From contig NZ_NIRS01000010.1 in NCBI RefSeq assembly GCF_002934665.1, positions 1 to 64,000 on the forward strand: a stretch of 64,000 bases of DNA, given 5' to 3'. Below are positions 1 through 9,959 of this stretch, in pieces. Numbering within the stretch: the first letter of the stretch is position 1; every line of letters starts with the position of its first letter. The notes below the pieces were generated by a model that had not been told where the DNA came from, made no database searches, and was given only the letters and a program-made list of their open reading frames with translations. Made by a program: the position numbers and the translations under genes. Source of the DNA: Pseudomonas laurylsulfatiphila (lineage in GTDB: Bacteria > Pseudomonadota > Gammaproteobacteria > Pseudomonadales > Pseudomonadaceae).

Positions 1-310
1 ATTTGCTGTCAAGTGATTTTTTTCAGAAGTTTTCAAGGAATCCTTAACAACTTCAACCACTTGCGCTTTCGATCTCTCGTCAGCGGGAGGCGAATTCTAC
101 AGCGTTACTCGCTGCTGTCAACACCTCCTTTTCAACTTCCTTTACGCTTCGATGACCTGAAGCAACCCGCTGCCGAAAACTGCGTAACTCTTTGTTTATC
201 AAGGAGTTTTCCGTTTCGACTGCGCCGGAAGTGGGGCGAATTATAGACATCTGAAATCTGCCGTCAACACCTATTTTCACAAATCTGTCATATAGGCCAA
301 AAAAGCCTCT
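1..310. other. AT-richer intergenic region with degenerate repeat units
   Basis: No convincing gene is present. The stretch is pyrimidine-rich and lower in GC than the rest of the window. Two related units can be aligned: positions 90-138 and 235-279 both run GCGAATT(C/A)TA, then about 20 variable bases, then a variant of CTG(C)CGTCAACACCT followed by TTTTCAC. A third partial unit (GCTGTCAAG then a T-run) is at the left edge. This kind of sequence is seen in Pseudomonas intergenic regions, but I cannot assign a function to it. Confidence 0.4.
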
Positions 311-344
311 AAAACAAAAAAGGCCGACCCAACGGGTCGGCCTT
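311..344 (-). terminator. Rho-independent terminator of bauA-mmsA
   Basis: A perfect 11-bp stem, AAGGCCGACCC / GGGTCGGCCTT (320-330 and 334-344), has a 3-nt loop. Read on the minus strand it is followed by a T-rich tract (complement of 311-320) and begins 15 nt after the mmsA stop codon. Confidence 0.9.
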
Positions 345-358
345 CTACACCCTTCTAC

Positions 359-1852
<1,494 letters not shown>

Positions 1853-1926
1853 GGAAGCTCCTGAAAAGTTGTCCACAGGCGCCCGTTCCCGAGCGCCCGT
1901 TGTTTATAGGTATATAGAAGGAGAAA

Positions 1927-3276
1927 TCAGTCGATCTTGCCCAGCACTTCGCCGACCGCGTCGAACAGACGATCCAGGTCCTGCGGCTTGCTGTTGAAGG
2001 TTGGGCCGAACTGCAGGGTGTCGCCGCCGAAGCGGACGTAGAACCCGGCTTTCCACAGTGCCATACCGGCTTCGAACGGACGCACGATCGCATCGCCGTC
2101 ACGTGGTGCGATCTGGATCGCACCGGCCAGGCCGAAGTTGCGGATGTCGATAATGTTCTTGGTGCCTTTGAGGCCATGCAGCGCGTTTTCGAAATGCGGT
2201 GCGACTTCAGCCACGCTCTGTACCAGGTTTTCCTTTTGCAGCAGGTCGAGTGCTGCCAGGCCCGCCGCGCAAGCCACTGGGTGTGCCGAATAGGTGTAGC
2301 CATGCGGGAACTCGACCGCGTACTCAGGCGTCGGCTGATTCATGAAGGTCTGGTAGATCTCGGAGCTGGCAATCACCGCGCCCATCGGGATCGCGCCGTT
2401 GGTGACTTGCTTGGCAATGCACATCAGGTCCGGGGTCACGCCGAAGGTGGTGGCGCCGAACATGGTGCCGGTACGGCCGAAACCGGTGATCACTTCGTCG
2501 AACACCAGCAGGATGTTGTGCTGGTCGCAGATTTCACGCAGACGCTTGAGGTAACCCTGTGGCGGAACCAGCACGCCAGCGGAACCGGCTAATGGCTCGA
2601 CGAATACCGCCGCGATGTTCGACGCATCGTGCAGTTCGATCAGCTTGAGCAGTTCGTCAGCCAGGGCGATGCCACCCTGCTCCGGCATGCCACGGGAGTA
2701 GGCGTTGCTTGCCAGCAGAGTGTGCGGCAGGTGGTCGACGTCCATCATCGCCTGACCGAACAGTTTGCGGTTGCCGTTCACGCCGCCGAGGCTGGTGCCG
2801 GCGATGTTCACACCGTGGTAGCCACGGGCACGGCCGATCATTTTGGTCTTGGTCGACTGGCCCTTCAGGCGCCAGTAGGCACGGACCATCTTCACCGCGG
2901 TGTCAGCGCACTCGGAGCCCGAGTCGGTGAAGAACACGTGGTTCAGGTTGCCCGGGGTCAGGTCGGTGATTTTCTCGGCCAGCTGGAACGACAGCGGATG
3001 ACCGTACTGGAAGGCTGGCGAGTAATCGAGCGTGCCCAGTTGCTTGGCGACCGCTTCCTGGATTTCTTTGCGGGTGTGGCCGGCGCCACAGGTCCACAGA
3101 CCCGACAGCGAGTCATACACCTTGCGGCCCTTGTCGTCGATCAGCCAGCTGCCTTCGGCGCCAACGATCAGGCGCGGGTCGCGCTGGAAGTTACGGTTGG
3201 CGGTGTAAGGCATCCAGTGAGCATCGAGCTTGAGCTGGCTGGCCAGCGAAGTCGGGGCGTTTTCAGGCAAGTTCAT
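1927..3276 (-). CDS. bauA: beta-alanine (omega-amino acid)--pyruvate transaminase
   Basis: This 449-aa class III PLP aminotransferase transfers the amino group of beta-alanine (and related omega-amino acids or polyamine products) to pyruvate, giving malonate semialdehyde and alanine. Seen in the protein are the N-terminal signature LDAHWMPYTANRNFQRDP, the conserved GSGLWTCGAGH-like substrate loop (SLSGLWTCGAGH), the PLP-phosphate loop DSGSECADTA, VFDEVITGFGRTG with the PLP-binding Asp, and the Schiff-base lysine in CIAKQVTNGAIPMG. The ATG at 3276 is chosen over a TTG seven codons upstream because GAGG precedes it and it gives the family N-terminus. Its product is the substrate of the dehydrogenase encoded next in the operon. 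A sigma-54-like sequence lies upstream. Confidence 0.94.
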   Translation of the reverse strand: MNLPENAPTSLASQLKLDAHWMPYTANRNFQRDPRLIVGAEGSWLIDDKGRKVYDSLSGLWTCGAGHTRKEIQEAVAKQLGTLDYSPAFQYGHPLSFQLAEKITDLTPGNLNHVFFTDSGSECADTAVKMVRAYWRLKGQSTKTKMIGRARGYHGVNIAGTSLGGVNGNRKLFGQAMMDVDHLPHTLLASNAYSRGMPEQGGIALADELLKLIELHDASNIAAVFVEPLAGSAGVLVPPQGYLKRLREICDQHNILLVFDEVITGFGRTGTMFGATTFGVTPDLMCIAKQVTNGAIPMGAVIASSEIYQTFMNQPTPEYAVEFPHGYTYSAHPVACAAGLAALDLLQKENLVQSVAEVAPHFENALHGLKGTKNIIDIRNFGLAGAIQIAPRDGDAIVRPFEAGMALWKAGFYVRFGGDTLQFGPTFNSKPQDLDRLFDAVGEVLGKID

Positions 3277-3325
3277 GGGCAAAACCTCGCAAGGCAATAA
3301 GCGGCGTAAGGATTGAAAACCGTTG

Positions 3326-3343
3326 TTGCAGCTAAATTGCCAC
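3326..3343 (-). promoter_or_regulatory. possible sigma-54 promoter for bauA
   Basis: Read on the minus strand the sequence is GTGGCAATTTAGCTGCAA. It has the invariant GG and GC dinucleotides separated by exactly ten bases, and TGGCA and TGCA match the -24/-12 consensus; the -13 T is missing. It lies about 50 nt upstream of the bauA start. The adjacent regulator is LysR-type, which normally works with sigma-70, so this is only a candidate. Confidence 0.35.
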
Positions 3344-3415
3344 GGGGATAAAGTCGGTGAAATGCAACTCTTCTAATGTTCAGTCAGCCAATCACTAAAC
3401 TTTCTGGTAGCCCGC

Positions 3416-4336
3416 ATGAGCACTCGCCGTCCCGATCCGCTGGCCCAGGTCAGCGACTTTGATATTCGCCTGCTGAGGATCTTTCGCAGCGTGGTGGAGT
3501 GCGGCGGCTTCTCCGCGGCGGAAACCGTGCTGGGCATTGGTCGCTCGGCGATCAGCCAGCAGATGAGCGATCTGGAGCAACGCCTCGGCCTGCGTCTGTG
3601 CCAACGTGGACGCGCCGGTTTTTCCCTGACCGAAGAAGGTCGCGAGGTCTATCAATCGGCGTTGCAACTGTTAAGTGCGCTGGAAAGCTTCCGCACCGAG
3701 GTCAACGGTCTGCACCAGCACTTGCGTGGCGAATTGATCATTGGCCTGACGGACAACCTGGTCACCCTGCCCCACATGCGCATCACCCATGCCCTCGCGC
3801 AGTTGAAAGAGCGCGGCCCGGACGTACAGATCCAGATCCGCATGATCGCGCCCAACGAAGTCGAACAAGGCGTGCTCGACGGCCGCCTGCACGTCGGCGT
3901 GGTGCCGCAGGCCAGCGCGCTTTCCGGACTGGAATATCAACCGCTGTATAGCGAGCGATCGCTGTTGTACTGCGCGGTCGGCCATCCGCTGTTTTATGTC
4001 GACGACAAACAACTGGACGACGAGCGCCTGAACAGTCAGGACGCCATCGCCCCCACCTTCCGCTTACCGGCGGAAATCCAGGCTCACTACCAGGCGCTCA
4101 ATTGCACCGCCAGCGCCTCGGACCGCGAAGGCATGGCGTTCCTGATCCTGACCGGACGCTATATCGGTTATCTGCCGGATCACTATGCGAGTCTTTGGGT
4201 ACAGCAAGGCCGTTTGCGAGCGTTGAAAGCTAAAACGCGCTTCTATGACTTGAGCCTGGCATCGGTCACACGCAAGGGCCGTCGACCGCATCTGGTGCTG
4301 GAGAGTTTTCTCGAGAGCCTGGCCGCGACGCGTTGA
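3416..4336 (+). CDS. bauR: LysR-family regulator of the bau operon
   Basis: This 306-aa LysR-type regulator is divergent from bauA across a 139-bp gap, the classical arrangement for a regulator of the neighbouring operon. Residues ~13-72 form the winged HTH: FDIRLLRIFRSVVECGGFSAAE, in which the recognition helix segment is IGRSAISQQMSDLEQRLG. Residues ~95-300 form the periplasmic-binding-protein-like effector domain (ELIIGLTDNLVTLP, then HVGVVPQ). The length is typical. By synteny with PAO1 PA0133 it should be BauR, activating bauA and the dehydrogenase in response to beta-alanine; the ligand is inferred from position and is not visible in the sequence. Confidence 0.8.
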   Translation: MSTRRPDPLAQVSDFDIRLLRIFRSVVECGGFSAAETVLGIGRSAISQQMSDLEQRLGLRLCQRGRAGFSLTEEGREVYQSALQLLSALESFRTEVNGLHQHLRGELIIGLTDNLVTLPHMRITHALAQLKERGPDVQIQIRMIAPNEVEQGVLDGRLHVGVVPQASALSGLEYQPLYSERSLLYCAVGHPLFYVDDKQLDDERLNSQDAIAPTFRLPAEIQAHYQALNCTASASDREGMAFLILTGRYIGYLPDHYASLWVQQGRLRALKAKTRFYDLSLASVTRKGRRPHLVLESFLESLAATR

Positions 4337-4347
4337 ACAATTACCCC

Positions 4348-4436
4348 CCTGTAGGAGCTGCCGAAGGCTGCGATCTTTTGATCCAGGTATTTAAAATCAA
4401 GATCAAAAGATCGCAGCCTTCGGCAGCTCCTACAGG
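4348..4436. repeat. REP doublet, GTAGGAGCTGCCGAAGGC class
   Basis: Two arms of about 36 bp are perfect inverted copies (starts CCTGTAGGAGCTGCCGAAGG, ends with the complement) around a 17-bp spacer. It sits between the LysR gene and the following TetR gene and may act as a transcription barrier. Confidence 0.9.
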
Positions 4437-4504
4437 GTTGTGGTGGTTTCGGTTTTACGCTATCAACGCACTGGTTGCACCCACCTACCAGTTCGGAAGT
4501 GCCT

Positions 4505-5155
4505 ATGATCTTTGAAGTCCCAGCCCACGGCGGAAAACCCGTCAGCCGCATTCGTCAGAAGAACGAAGAGACCATCATCAAAGCCGCCGAAGACGAGTTC
4601 GCCCGTCACGGGTACAAAGGCACGAGCATGAACACCATCGCCCAGAATGCCAAGCTGCCCAAGGCAAACCTGCATTACTACTTCACCAACAAACTCGGTT
4701 TGTACGTGGCGGTGCTGAGCAACATCATCGAGTTGTGGGACAGCACCTTCAACACCCTCACCGCCGAGGATGATCCGACCGAGGCCTTGACCCGTTACAT
4801 TCGCGCCAAAATGGAGTTTTCCCGCCGCCAGCCGCAAGCGTCGCGAATATTCGCCATGGAAGTCATCAGCGGCGGTGAATGCCTGACCGAATATTTCAAC
4901 CAGGACTATCGCGCCTGGTTCCAGGGCCGTGCGGGCGTGTTCCAGGCCTGGATCGACGCCGGTAAAATGGACCCGGTCGACCCGGTGCACCTGATCTTCC
5001 TGTTGTGGGGCAGCACCCAGCATTACGCCGACTTCGCCACGCAGATCTGCCGCGTCACCGGGCGCACCAAGTTGACCAAGCAAGACATGGAAGACGCCGG
5101 GGACAACCTGATCCGCATCATCCTCAAGGGCTGCGGCCTGCAACCTGCCATTTAA
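4505..5155 (+). CDS. TetR/AcrR regulator, RutR-like
   Basis: The 216-aa protein has a TetR HTH in residues ~18-65 (AAEDEFARHGYKGTSMNTIA, then KANLHYYFTNKLGLY) and a RutR/YcdC-type C-terminal ligand domain with FAMEVISGG and LIFLLWGSTQHYADFA. RutR proteins sense pyrimidines or purines and control nitrogen-base catabolism, which fits the purine genes downstream. The start at 4505 has GGAAG six bases upstream. An inverted repeat, ACTGGT (4470-4475) and ACCAGT (4487-4492), lies just upstream and could be an autoregulatory operator. The gene ends 6 nt before yigZ. The effector molecule is not evident from sequence. Confidence 0.82.
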   Translation: MIFEVPAHGGKPVSRIRQKNEETIIKAAEDEFARHGYKGTSMNTIAQNAKLPKANLHYYFTNKLGLYVAVLSNIIELWDSTFNTLTAEDDPTEALTRYIRAKMEFSRRQPQASRIFAMEVISGGECLTEYFNQDYRAWFQGRAGVFQAWIDAGKMDPVDPVHLIFLLWGSTQHYADFATQICRVTGRTKLTKQDMEDAGDNLIRIILKGCGLQPAI

Positions 5156-5161
5156 ATACAT

Positions 5162-5743
5162 ATGCCTTTTACCCTCAGCGGTTTTTGCGAATACCGCGAA
5201 GAGATTCGCAAGAGCCGCTTCATTACCTTCGCCGCGCCGATCTCCAGCCCGGCCGAGGCCCAGGCGTTCATTGAACAGCACAGCGACTTGAATGCCTCGC
5301 ACAACTGCTGGGCATGGAAGCTCGGCGATCAATATCGCAGCACCGATGATGGCGAGCCCGGCGGCACGGCAGGTCGGCCGATTCTGGCGGCGATAGAGGC
5401 ACAGGATTGTGATCAGGTCGCGGTGCTGGTGATTCGCTGGTACGGTGGCATCCAACTGGGCACCGGTGGTCTCGCCCGGGCCTATGGCGGAGGTGCGAAC
5501 AAATGCCTTCAAGCGGCGCCAAAGGTTGAGTTGATCAGCCGGGTGCCGTTGCGTTGCGCTTGCGGGTTTGCCGAGCTGGCCCTGGTCAAGCTGCGGGTGG
5601 CGGAGGCAGGTGGCCTGGTTGTGGATGAAAGCTTCACCGCCAATGGTGTCGAGTTGCAGTTGGCGGTAGGCGATGCGCAGATCGATACCTTGCAGTCACA
5701 GCTGGCCGATTTGAGTCGTGGACGTATTCTTTTACAGCGCTGA
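5162..5743 (+). CDS. yigZ: YigZ/IMPACT family protein
   Basis: This 193-aa protein belongs to the UPF0029/IMPACT family. The N-terminal domain shows EIRKSRFITFAAPI, HNCWAWKLGD and the family signature DDGEPGGTAGRPIL near residue 65, followed by VLVIRWYGGIQLGTGGL near residue 95. The remainder matches the DUF1949 C-terminal ferredoxin-like domain. Bacterial members are uncharacterised or linked to translation control and proline dipeptidase-like activity, so the function remains open. It starts 6 nt after the TetR gene and probably shares its transcript; the two are followed by a REP. Confidence 0.9.
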   Translation: MPFTLSGFCEYREEIRKSRFITFAAPISSPAEAQAFIEQHSDLNASHNCWAWKLGDQYRSTDDGEPGGTAGRPILAAIEAQDCDQVAVLVIRWYGGIQLGTGGLARAYGGGANKCLQAAPKVELISRVPLRCACGFAELALVKLRVAEAGGLVVDESFTANGVELQLAVGDAQIDTLQSQLADLSRGRILLQR

Positions 5744-5753
5744 AAACAAGAGC

Positions 5754-5830
5754 AAAAGATCGCAGCCTGCGGCAGCTCCTACATTTGGAATGCGTTCCCC
5801 TGTAGGAGCTGCCGCAGGCTGCGATCTTTT
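5754..5830. repeat. REP doublet, GTAGGAGCTGCCGCAGGC class
   Basis: Arms of 30 bp (AAAAGATCGCAGCCTGCGGC... and its exact complement) surround a 17-bp spacer, starting 10 bp after the yigZ stop codon. Confidence 0.9.
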
Positions 5831-6349
5831 GGGGCACGCCGCTTTTCCACTTATTCCATATTTGCCCACATCTGCTGTGCACCCGGCTGTGGATAACCTG
5901 AGCACATACCGCTGTAACCCTTCTGTCATGCGGCTTTGCGGACTTTGCTCAATTTTCGTCCAATCTGCCATCAAGCGCATCAAATTCAAGCAAAAACAAA
6001 CAGTTACAGAGATTTATCACCTTTAGAAGAAAGCCACCCAGTGCTTATGCCCATGCCTTGAGCTTGCGCACAAATACTGTGGAGCAATCTGTGGATAACC
6101 CGTTCATGGCCGTCTCGGCACCCTGCACGGTATGGCTTGTGGTCGATTGATCATTTTTTGAGCAAAACCACACGAGCAAAATCGGGGCTTGATTTGCACC
6201 CTTGCCCCCATCTGGTGCCGGGCTCCGTGCAACACATTTGAAAGCTGCGGACTCAACGCCTCGACTCATACGACCTGAAGATTTTCCTGACCTGATGGCC
6301 AGAAAATTGCTTTATCCACAGGCACAAGTCCAACAGCACCGAGCCTGTC
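5831..6349. other. long gene-free region with three DnaA boxes
   Basis: About 520 bp without a gene. It contains three perfect matches to the DnaA box TTATCCACA: 5888-5896 and 6090-6098 on the minus strand and 6312-6320 on the plus strand. An imperfect palindrome TGGTCGATTGATCA at 6140-6153 could be an operator for the TetR/RutR-like regulator. The region precedes the purine ABC importer and must hold its promoter, but I cannot pick out -10/-35 elements with confidence. Confidence 0.5.
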
Positions 6350-7915
6350 ATGCCCAATCACGCTCCAATCCCGGATCCGGTTCCGCGCCTGCAACTGCGC
6401 AGGATCAGCAAACGCTACCCCGGTTGCCTGGCCAACGATGCCATCGACCTGACCATTGCCCCTGGCGAGATCCATGCCCTGCTTGGGGAAAACGGCGCAG
6501 GCAAAAGCACGCTGATGAAAATCATCTACGGCGTCACCCAGGCCGATTCGGGCGAGGTGATCTGGCAAGGTCAGCGGGTAACCCTGCGCAACCCGGCCCA
6601 GGCCCGGAGTTTGGGCATCGGCATGGTGTTCCAGCACTTCTCGCTGTTCGAAACCTTGAGCGTGGCGCAGAACATCGCCCTGGCCATGGGCGCGGCGGCA
6701 GGCACACCCAGACAACTTGAGCCGAAGATTCGCGAGGTATCCCGACGTTATGGCATGGCGCTGGAACCGGAGCGACTTGTCCACAGCCTGTCGATCGGAG
6801 AACGGCAACGGGTGGAAATCATTCGCTGCCTGATGCAGGACATCCGCCTGTTGATTCTCGATGAACCGACTTCGGTACTGACGCCGCAAGAGGCCGACGA
6901 CTTGTTCGTCACCCTGCGCCGGCTCGCCGCCGAGGGCTGCAGCATTTTGTTCATCAGCCACAAGCTCGGGGAAGTCCGGGCGTTATGCCAGAGCGCGACG
7001 GTACTGCGCGGCGGGCGCGTGACCGGACATTGCGTGCCAGCCGACTGTACGGATCAGCAACTGGCGCGCCTGATGGTCGGTGAGGCGGCGCAGTTGATCG
7101 CAAACTATCCGAAGGTGACCGGGGGTGATGCGTTCCTTGAGGTACGTGGATTGTCCTGGCACAACCCGGACCCGTTCGGTTGCTCGCTCAAGGACATCAA
7201 TCTTGAAGTGCGCAGCGGCGAAATCGTCGGCATCGCGGGTGTCGCGGGCAATGGCCAGGACGAGCTGCTGGCCTTGCTCAGCGGCGAACAACGCCTCAAT
7301 CGCAACGAAGGCGCAACCCTGCGTTTTGGCCAGGAACCGGCTGCCCATTTACACCCCGACGCACGTCGCAGACTGGGCCTGAGCTTTGTCCCCGCCGAAC
7401 GCCTGGGCCATGGCGCGGTGCCAGAGTTGAGCCTGGCAGACAACGCGCTATTGACCGCTTTCCAGCAAGGACTGGTGAGCAAGGGTCTGATTCGGCGCAG
7501 CAGCGTCGAAGCGCTGGCCGAGGAAATCATCCGCCGTTTCGGGGTCAAGACACCCGATAGCCAAACCCCGGCCCGCAGCCTGTCCGGCGGCAACCTGCAG
7601 AAATTCATCCTCGGCAGGGAAATCCTTCAGCAACCCAAACTGCTGATCGCCGCGCACCCAACCTGGGGGGTGGACGTCGGCGCGGCCGCCACCATTCATC
7701 GCGCCTTGATTGCCTTGCGCGATGCCGGCGCGGCGATCCTGGTGATCTCCGAAGACCTCGACGAACTGTTCCAGATCAGCGACCGCCTCGGCGCCTTGTG
7801 CGGCGGTCGATTGTCGGCGCTCCACGCCACGGTCGATACGCGCCTGAGCGATGTCGGTGGCTGGATGGCCGGCCAGTTCGCTGCCCCTCAATCACGCGCA
7901 TCCGCCACGCGCTAA
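6350..7915 (+). CDS. nucleoside/purine ABC importer, ATP-binding protein
   Basis: This 521-aa tandem ABC ATPase belongs to the BMP-type (NupB/YufO-like) class that powers nucleoside or purine-base uptake. Domain 1 (residues ~15-240) has Walker A GENGAGKST, signature LSIGERQRVEI and Walker B LLILDEPTSV with H-loop SHK. Domain 2 (~255-505) has the degenerate Walker A GVAGNGQDE, signature LSGGNLQKFILGRE and the changed Walker B region LLIAAHPTWGVDVG; this asymmetry is normal for sugar/nucleoside importers. Two permease genes follow at once and the binding protein is encoded 4.5 kb further on. Substrate choice rests on the neighbouring 8-oxoguanine and adenine deaminases. Confidence 0.9.
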   Translation: MPNHAPIPDPVPRLQLRRISKRYPGCLANDAIDLTIAPGEIHALLGENGAGKSTLMKIIYGVTQADSGEVIWQGQRVTLRNPAQARSLGIGMVFQHFSLFETLSVAQNIALAMGAAAGTPRQLEPKIREVSRRYGMALEPERLVHSLSIGERQRVEIIRCLMQDIRLLILDEPTSVLTPQEADDLFVTLRRLAAEGCSILFISHKLGEVRALCQSATVLRGGRVTGHCVPADCTDQQLARLMVGEAAQLIANYPKVTGGDAFLEVRGLSWHNPDPFGCSLKDINLEVRSGEIVGIAGVAGNGQDELLALLSGEQRLNRNEGATLRFGQEPAAHLHPDARRRLGLSFVPAERLGHGAVPELSLADNALLTAFQQGLVSKGLIRRSSVEALAEEIIRRFGVKTPDSQTPARSLSGGNLQKFILGREILQQPKLLIAAHPTWGVDVGAAATIHRALIALRDAGAAILVISEDLDELFQISDRLGALCGGRLSALHATVDTRLSDVGGWMAGQFAAPQSRASATR

Positions 7916-7926
7916 CGGAGTGTCAC

Positions 7927-9033
7927 ATGCTGCTTTCTCTTGAACCCCGCGGCCAGCAATCGCGGCTGATGCTGTGGTGCTCGCCGTTGCTGGCGGCTGC
8001 GCTGACCCTGGGCTGTGGATCGTTGTTGTTCATCGCGCTCGGGCATGACCCGCTGTTGACCTTGCACACGTTGCTGATCGCGCCAGTCAGCGACCTGTAT
8101 GGCGTCTCTGAATTGTTGGTCAAAGCCCTGCCGATCCTGCTGTGCGCATTGGGCCTGGCCGTCGCCTACCAGGCGCGCATCTGGAACATCGGTGCCGAAG
8201 GTCAACTGCTGCTCGGTGCATTGGCCGGCAGCGCGCTGGCGGTCAACATCATCGATGTACAAAGCCGCTGGGCGCTGGTGCTGATCCTGCTCACCGGCAC
8301 CCTGGCCGGTGCTGCCTGGGCCGGCCTGACGGCGTGGTTACGCACACGCTTCAACGCCAATGAAATCCTGACCAGCATTATGCTCAACTACATCGCGCTG
8401 AACCTGTTGCTGTTCTGCGTTCACGGTCCGTTGAAGGATCCCGCCGGGTTCAACTTCCCCGAGTCAGCGATGTTCGGGGATGCCAGCCGCTTGCCGCTCT
8501 TGATGGAGGATGGACGGGTTCACGCCGGGGTGTATTTCGCCCTGCTCGCCTTAGTGGCGGTGTGGGTGCTGTTGCAGAAAAGTTTTGTCGGCTTCCAGAT
8601 CAAGGTGCTCGGGCTGGACAAGCGGGCCGCCGGTTTCGTCGGCTTTCGCGAGAAGCGTTTGATCTGGCTCGCGCTGTTGATCAGCGGTGGTCTGGCGGGG
8701 CTTGCCGGTGTGTGCGAAGTCACCGGGCCGATCGGTCAACTGGTGCCGCAGGTCTCGCCGGGCTACGGCTATGCGGCGATCACCGTGGCGTTTCTCGGTC
8801 GCCTGAATCCGCTCGGGATCCTGTTTTCCAGCCTGTTGATGGCGCTGCTGTACATTGGCGGTGAAAGCGCACAAATGAGCCTGAACCTGCCGCAAGCGAT
8901 CACCCAATTGTTCCAGGGCATGATGCTGTTTTTCCTGCTGGCCAGCGATGTGCTGATTCTCTACCGGCCGCGCCTGAACCTGCGCTGGACCCGCCGTGCC
9001 CAAGCCACCGCCGTACACGCAGGAGCGTTGTGA
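7927..9033 (+). CDS. nucleoside/purine ABC importer, permease 1
   Basis: This 368-aa integral membrane protein belongs to the branched-chain/BMP permease family (YufP/NupC type), with about ten hydrophobic segments starting at residue ~18. The conserved permease loop is seen as FNANEILTSIMLNYIALNLL and, further on, VLGLDKRAAGFVGF. The start at 7927 has GGAG upstream and lies 11 nt after the ATPase stop; an in-frame extension into the ATPase gene is rejected. Its stop overlaps the start of permease 2 (TGATG), which implies translational coupling. The two permeases are expected to form a heterodimeric channel. Confidence 0.9.
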   Translation: MLLSLEPRGQQSRLMLWCSPLLAAALTLGCGSLLFIALGHDPLLTLHTLLIAPVSDLYGVSELLVKALPILLCALGLAVAYQARIWNIGAEGQLLLGALAGSALAVNIIDVQSRWALVLILLTGTLAGAAWAGLTAWLRTRFNANEILTSIMLNYIALNLLLFCVHGPLKDPAGFNFPESAMFGDASRLPLLMEDGRVHAGVYFALLALVAVWVLLQKSFVGFQIKVLGLDKRAAGFVGFREKRLIWLALLISGGLAGLAGVCEVTGPIGQLVPQVSPGYGYAAITVAFLGRLNPLGILFSSLLMALLYIGGESAQMSLNLPQAITQLFQGMMLFFLLASDVLILYRPRLNLRWTRRAQATAVHAGAL

Positions 9034-9959
9034 TGGATATCGATCTGCTGAGCAATATTTTCTACGCCATGGTCCGCTGCGGTACGCCGTTGCTGTTGGT
9101 GGCGCTGGGGGAACTGATCTGCGAGAAAAGCGGCGTCCTCAACCTGGGCCAGGAAGGCATGATGCTGTTTGGTGCGGTGATCGGTTTCATCGTCGCGTTC
9201 AATACCGGGCACCTGTGGCTCGGCGTAGTGCTGGCGATGCTCGCCGGGATGCTGTTGTCATCGCTGTTTGCGCTGGTGGCACTGGTGTTCAATGCCAATC
9301 AGGTGGCCACCGGTCTGGCCCTGACGATTTTCGGCGTGGGCCTGTCGACCTTTGTCGGTGCGGCCTGGGTCGGCAAACCGCTGGCGGGTTTCGAACCCTT
9401 GGCGATTCCCTATCTGAGCGAAATCCCGCTGATCGGGCGGATGCTGTTTGCCCAGGACCTGTTGGTGTATCTGTCGTTCGCACTGTTTGCGCTGGTGGCC
9501 TGGGTCATTCTGAAGAGCCGAGTCGGGCTGATCATTCAAGCCGTCGGGGAAAATCCCGCTGCCGCCAGTGCCATAGGTTTGCCGGTGTTGTCAGTGCGTA
9601 CTTTGGCGGTGTTATTCGGCGGTGCAATGGCCGGTTTGGCCGGGGCTTATCTGTCCCTGGCGTACACGCCGATGTGGGCGGAGAACATGAGCGCCGGGCG
9701 CGGCTGGATTGCCCTGGCGCTGGTGGTGTTCGCCAGTTGGCGGGTGTGGCGCTTGCTGCTCGGCGCGTACCTGTTCGGGCTCGCCAGCATCCTGCACCTG
9801 GTGGCGCAGGGATTGGGGCTGGCGATTCCGTCGAGCCTGCTGGCGATGCTGCCGTATGTCGCGACCATAGTAGTGCTGGTGCTGTTGTCACGGGATGCGC
9901 TGCGGACACGGTTGTATGCGCCGGTGTCGTTGGGGCAGCCGTGGCAGGCCGGGCATTAG
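9033..9959 (+). CDS. nucleoside/purine ABC importer, permease 2
   Basis: This 308-aa permease (YufQ/NupP type) has about nine membrane segments. It begins with ATG at 9033, overlapping the previous stop, with AGGAG seven bases upstream. Family features are CGTPLLLVALGELICEKSGV at the N-terminus, LNLGQEGMMLFGA, and the EAA-like loop VGENPAAASAIGLPV near residue 172. It is the last gene of the ATPase-permease unit; its stop codon overlaps by 3 nt the stop of a convergent membrane-protein gene. Confidence 0.9.
   Translation: MDIDLLSNIFYAMVRCGTPLLLVALGELICEKSGVLNLGQEGMMLFGAVIGFIVAFNTGHLWLGVVLAMLAGMLLSSLFALVALVFNANQVATGLALTIFGVGLSTFVGAAWVGKPLAGFEPLAIPYLSEIPLIGRMLFAQDLLVYLSFALFALVAWVILKSRVGLIIQAVGENPAAASAIGLPVLSVRTLAVLFGGAMAGLAGAYLSLAYTPMWAENMSAGRGWIALALVVFASWRVWRLLLGAYLFGLASILHLVAQGLGLAIPSSLLAMLPYVATIVVLVLLSRDALRTRLYAPVSLGQPWQAGH

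Noticed and set aside
6777..6785. Fourth DnaA-like box TTGTCCACA
   Set aside because: It has one mismatch and lies inside the ABC ATPase coding sequence, so it was not counted with the three perfect boxes.
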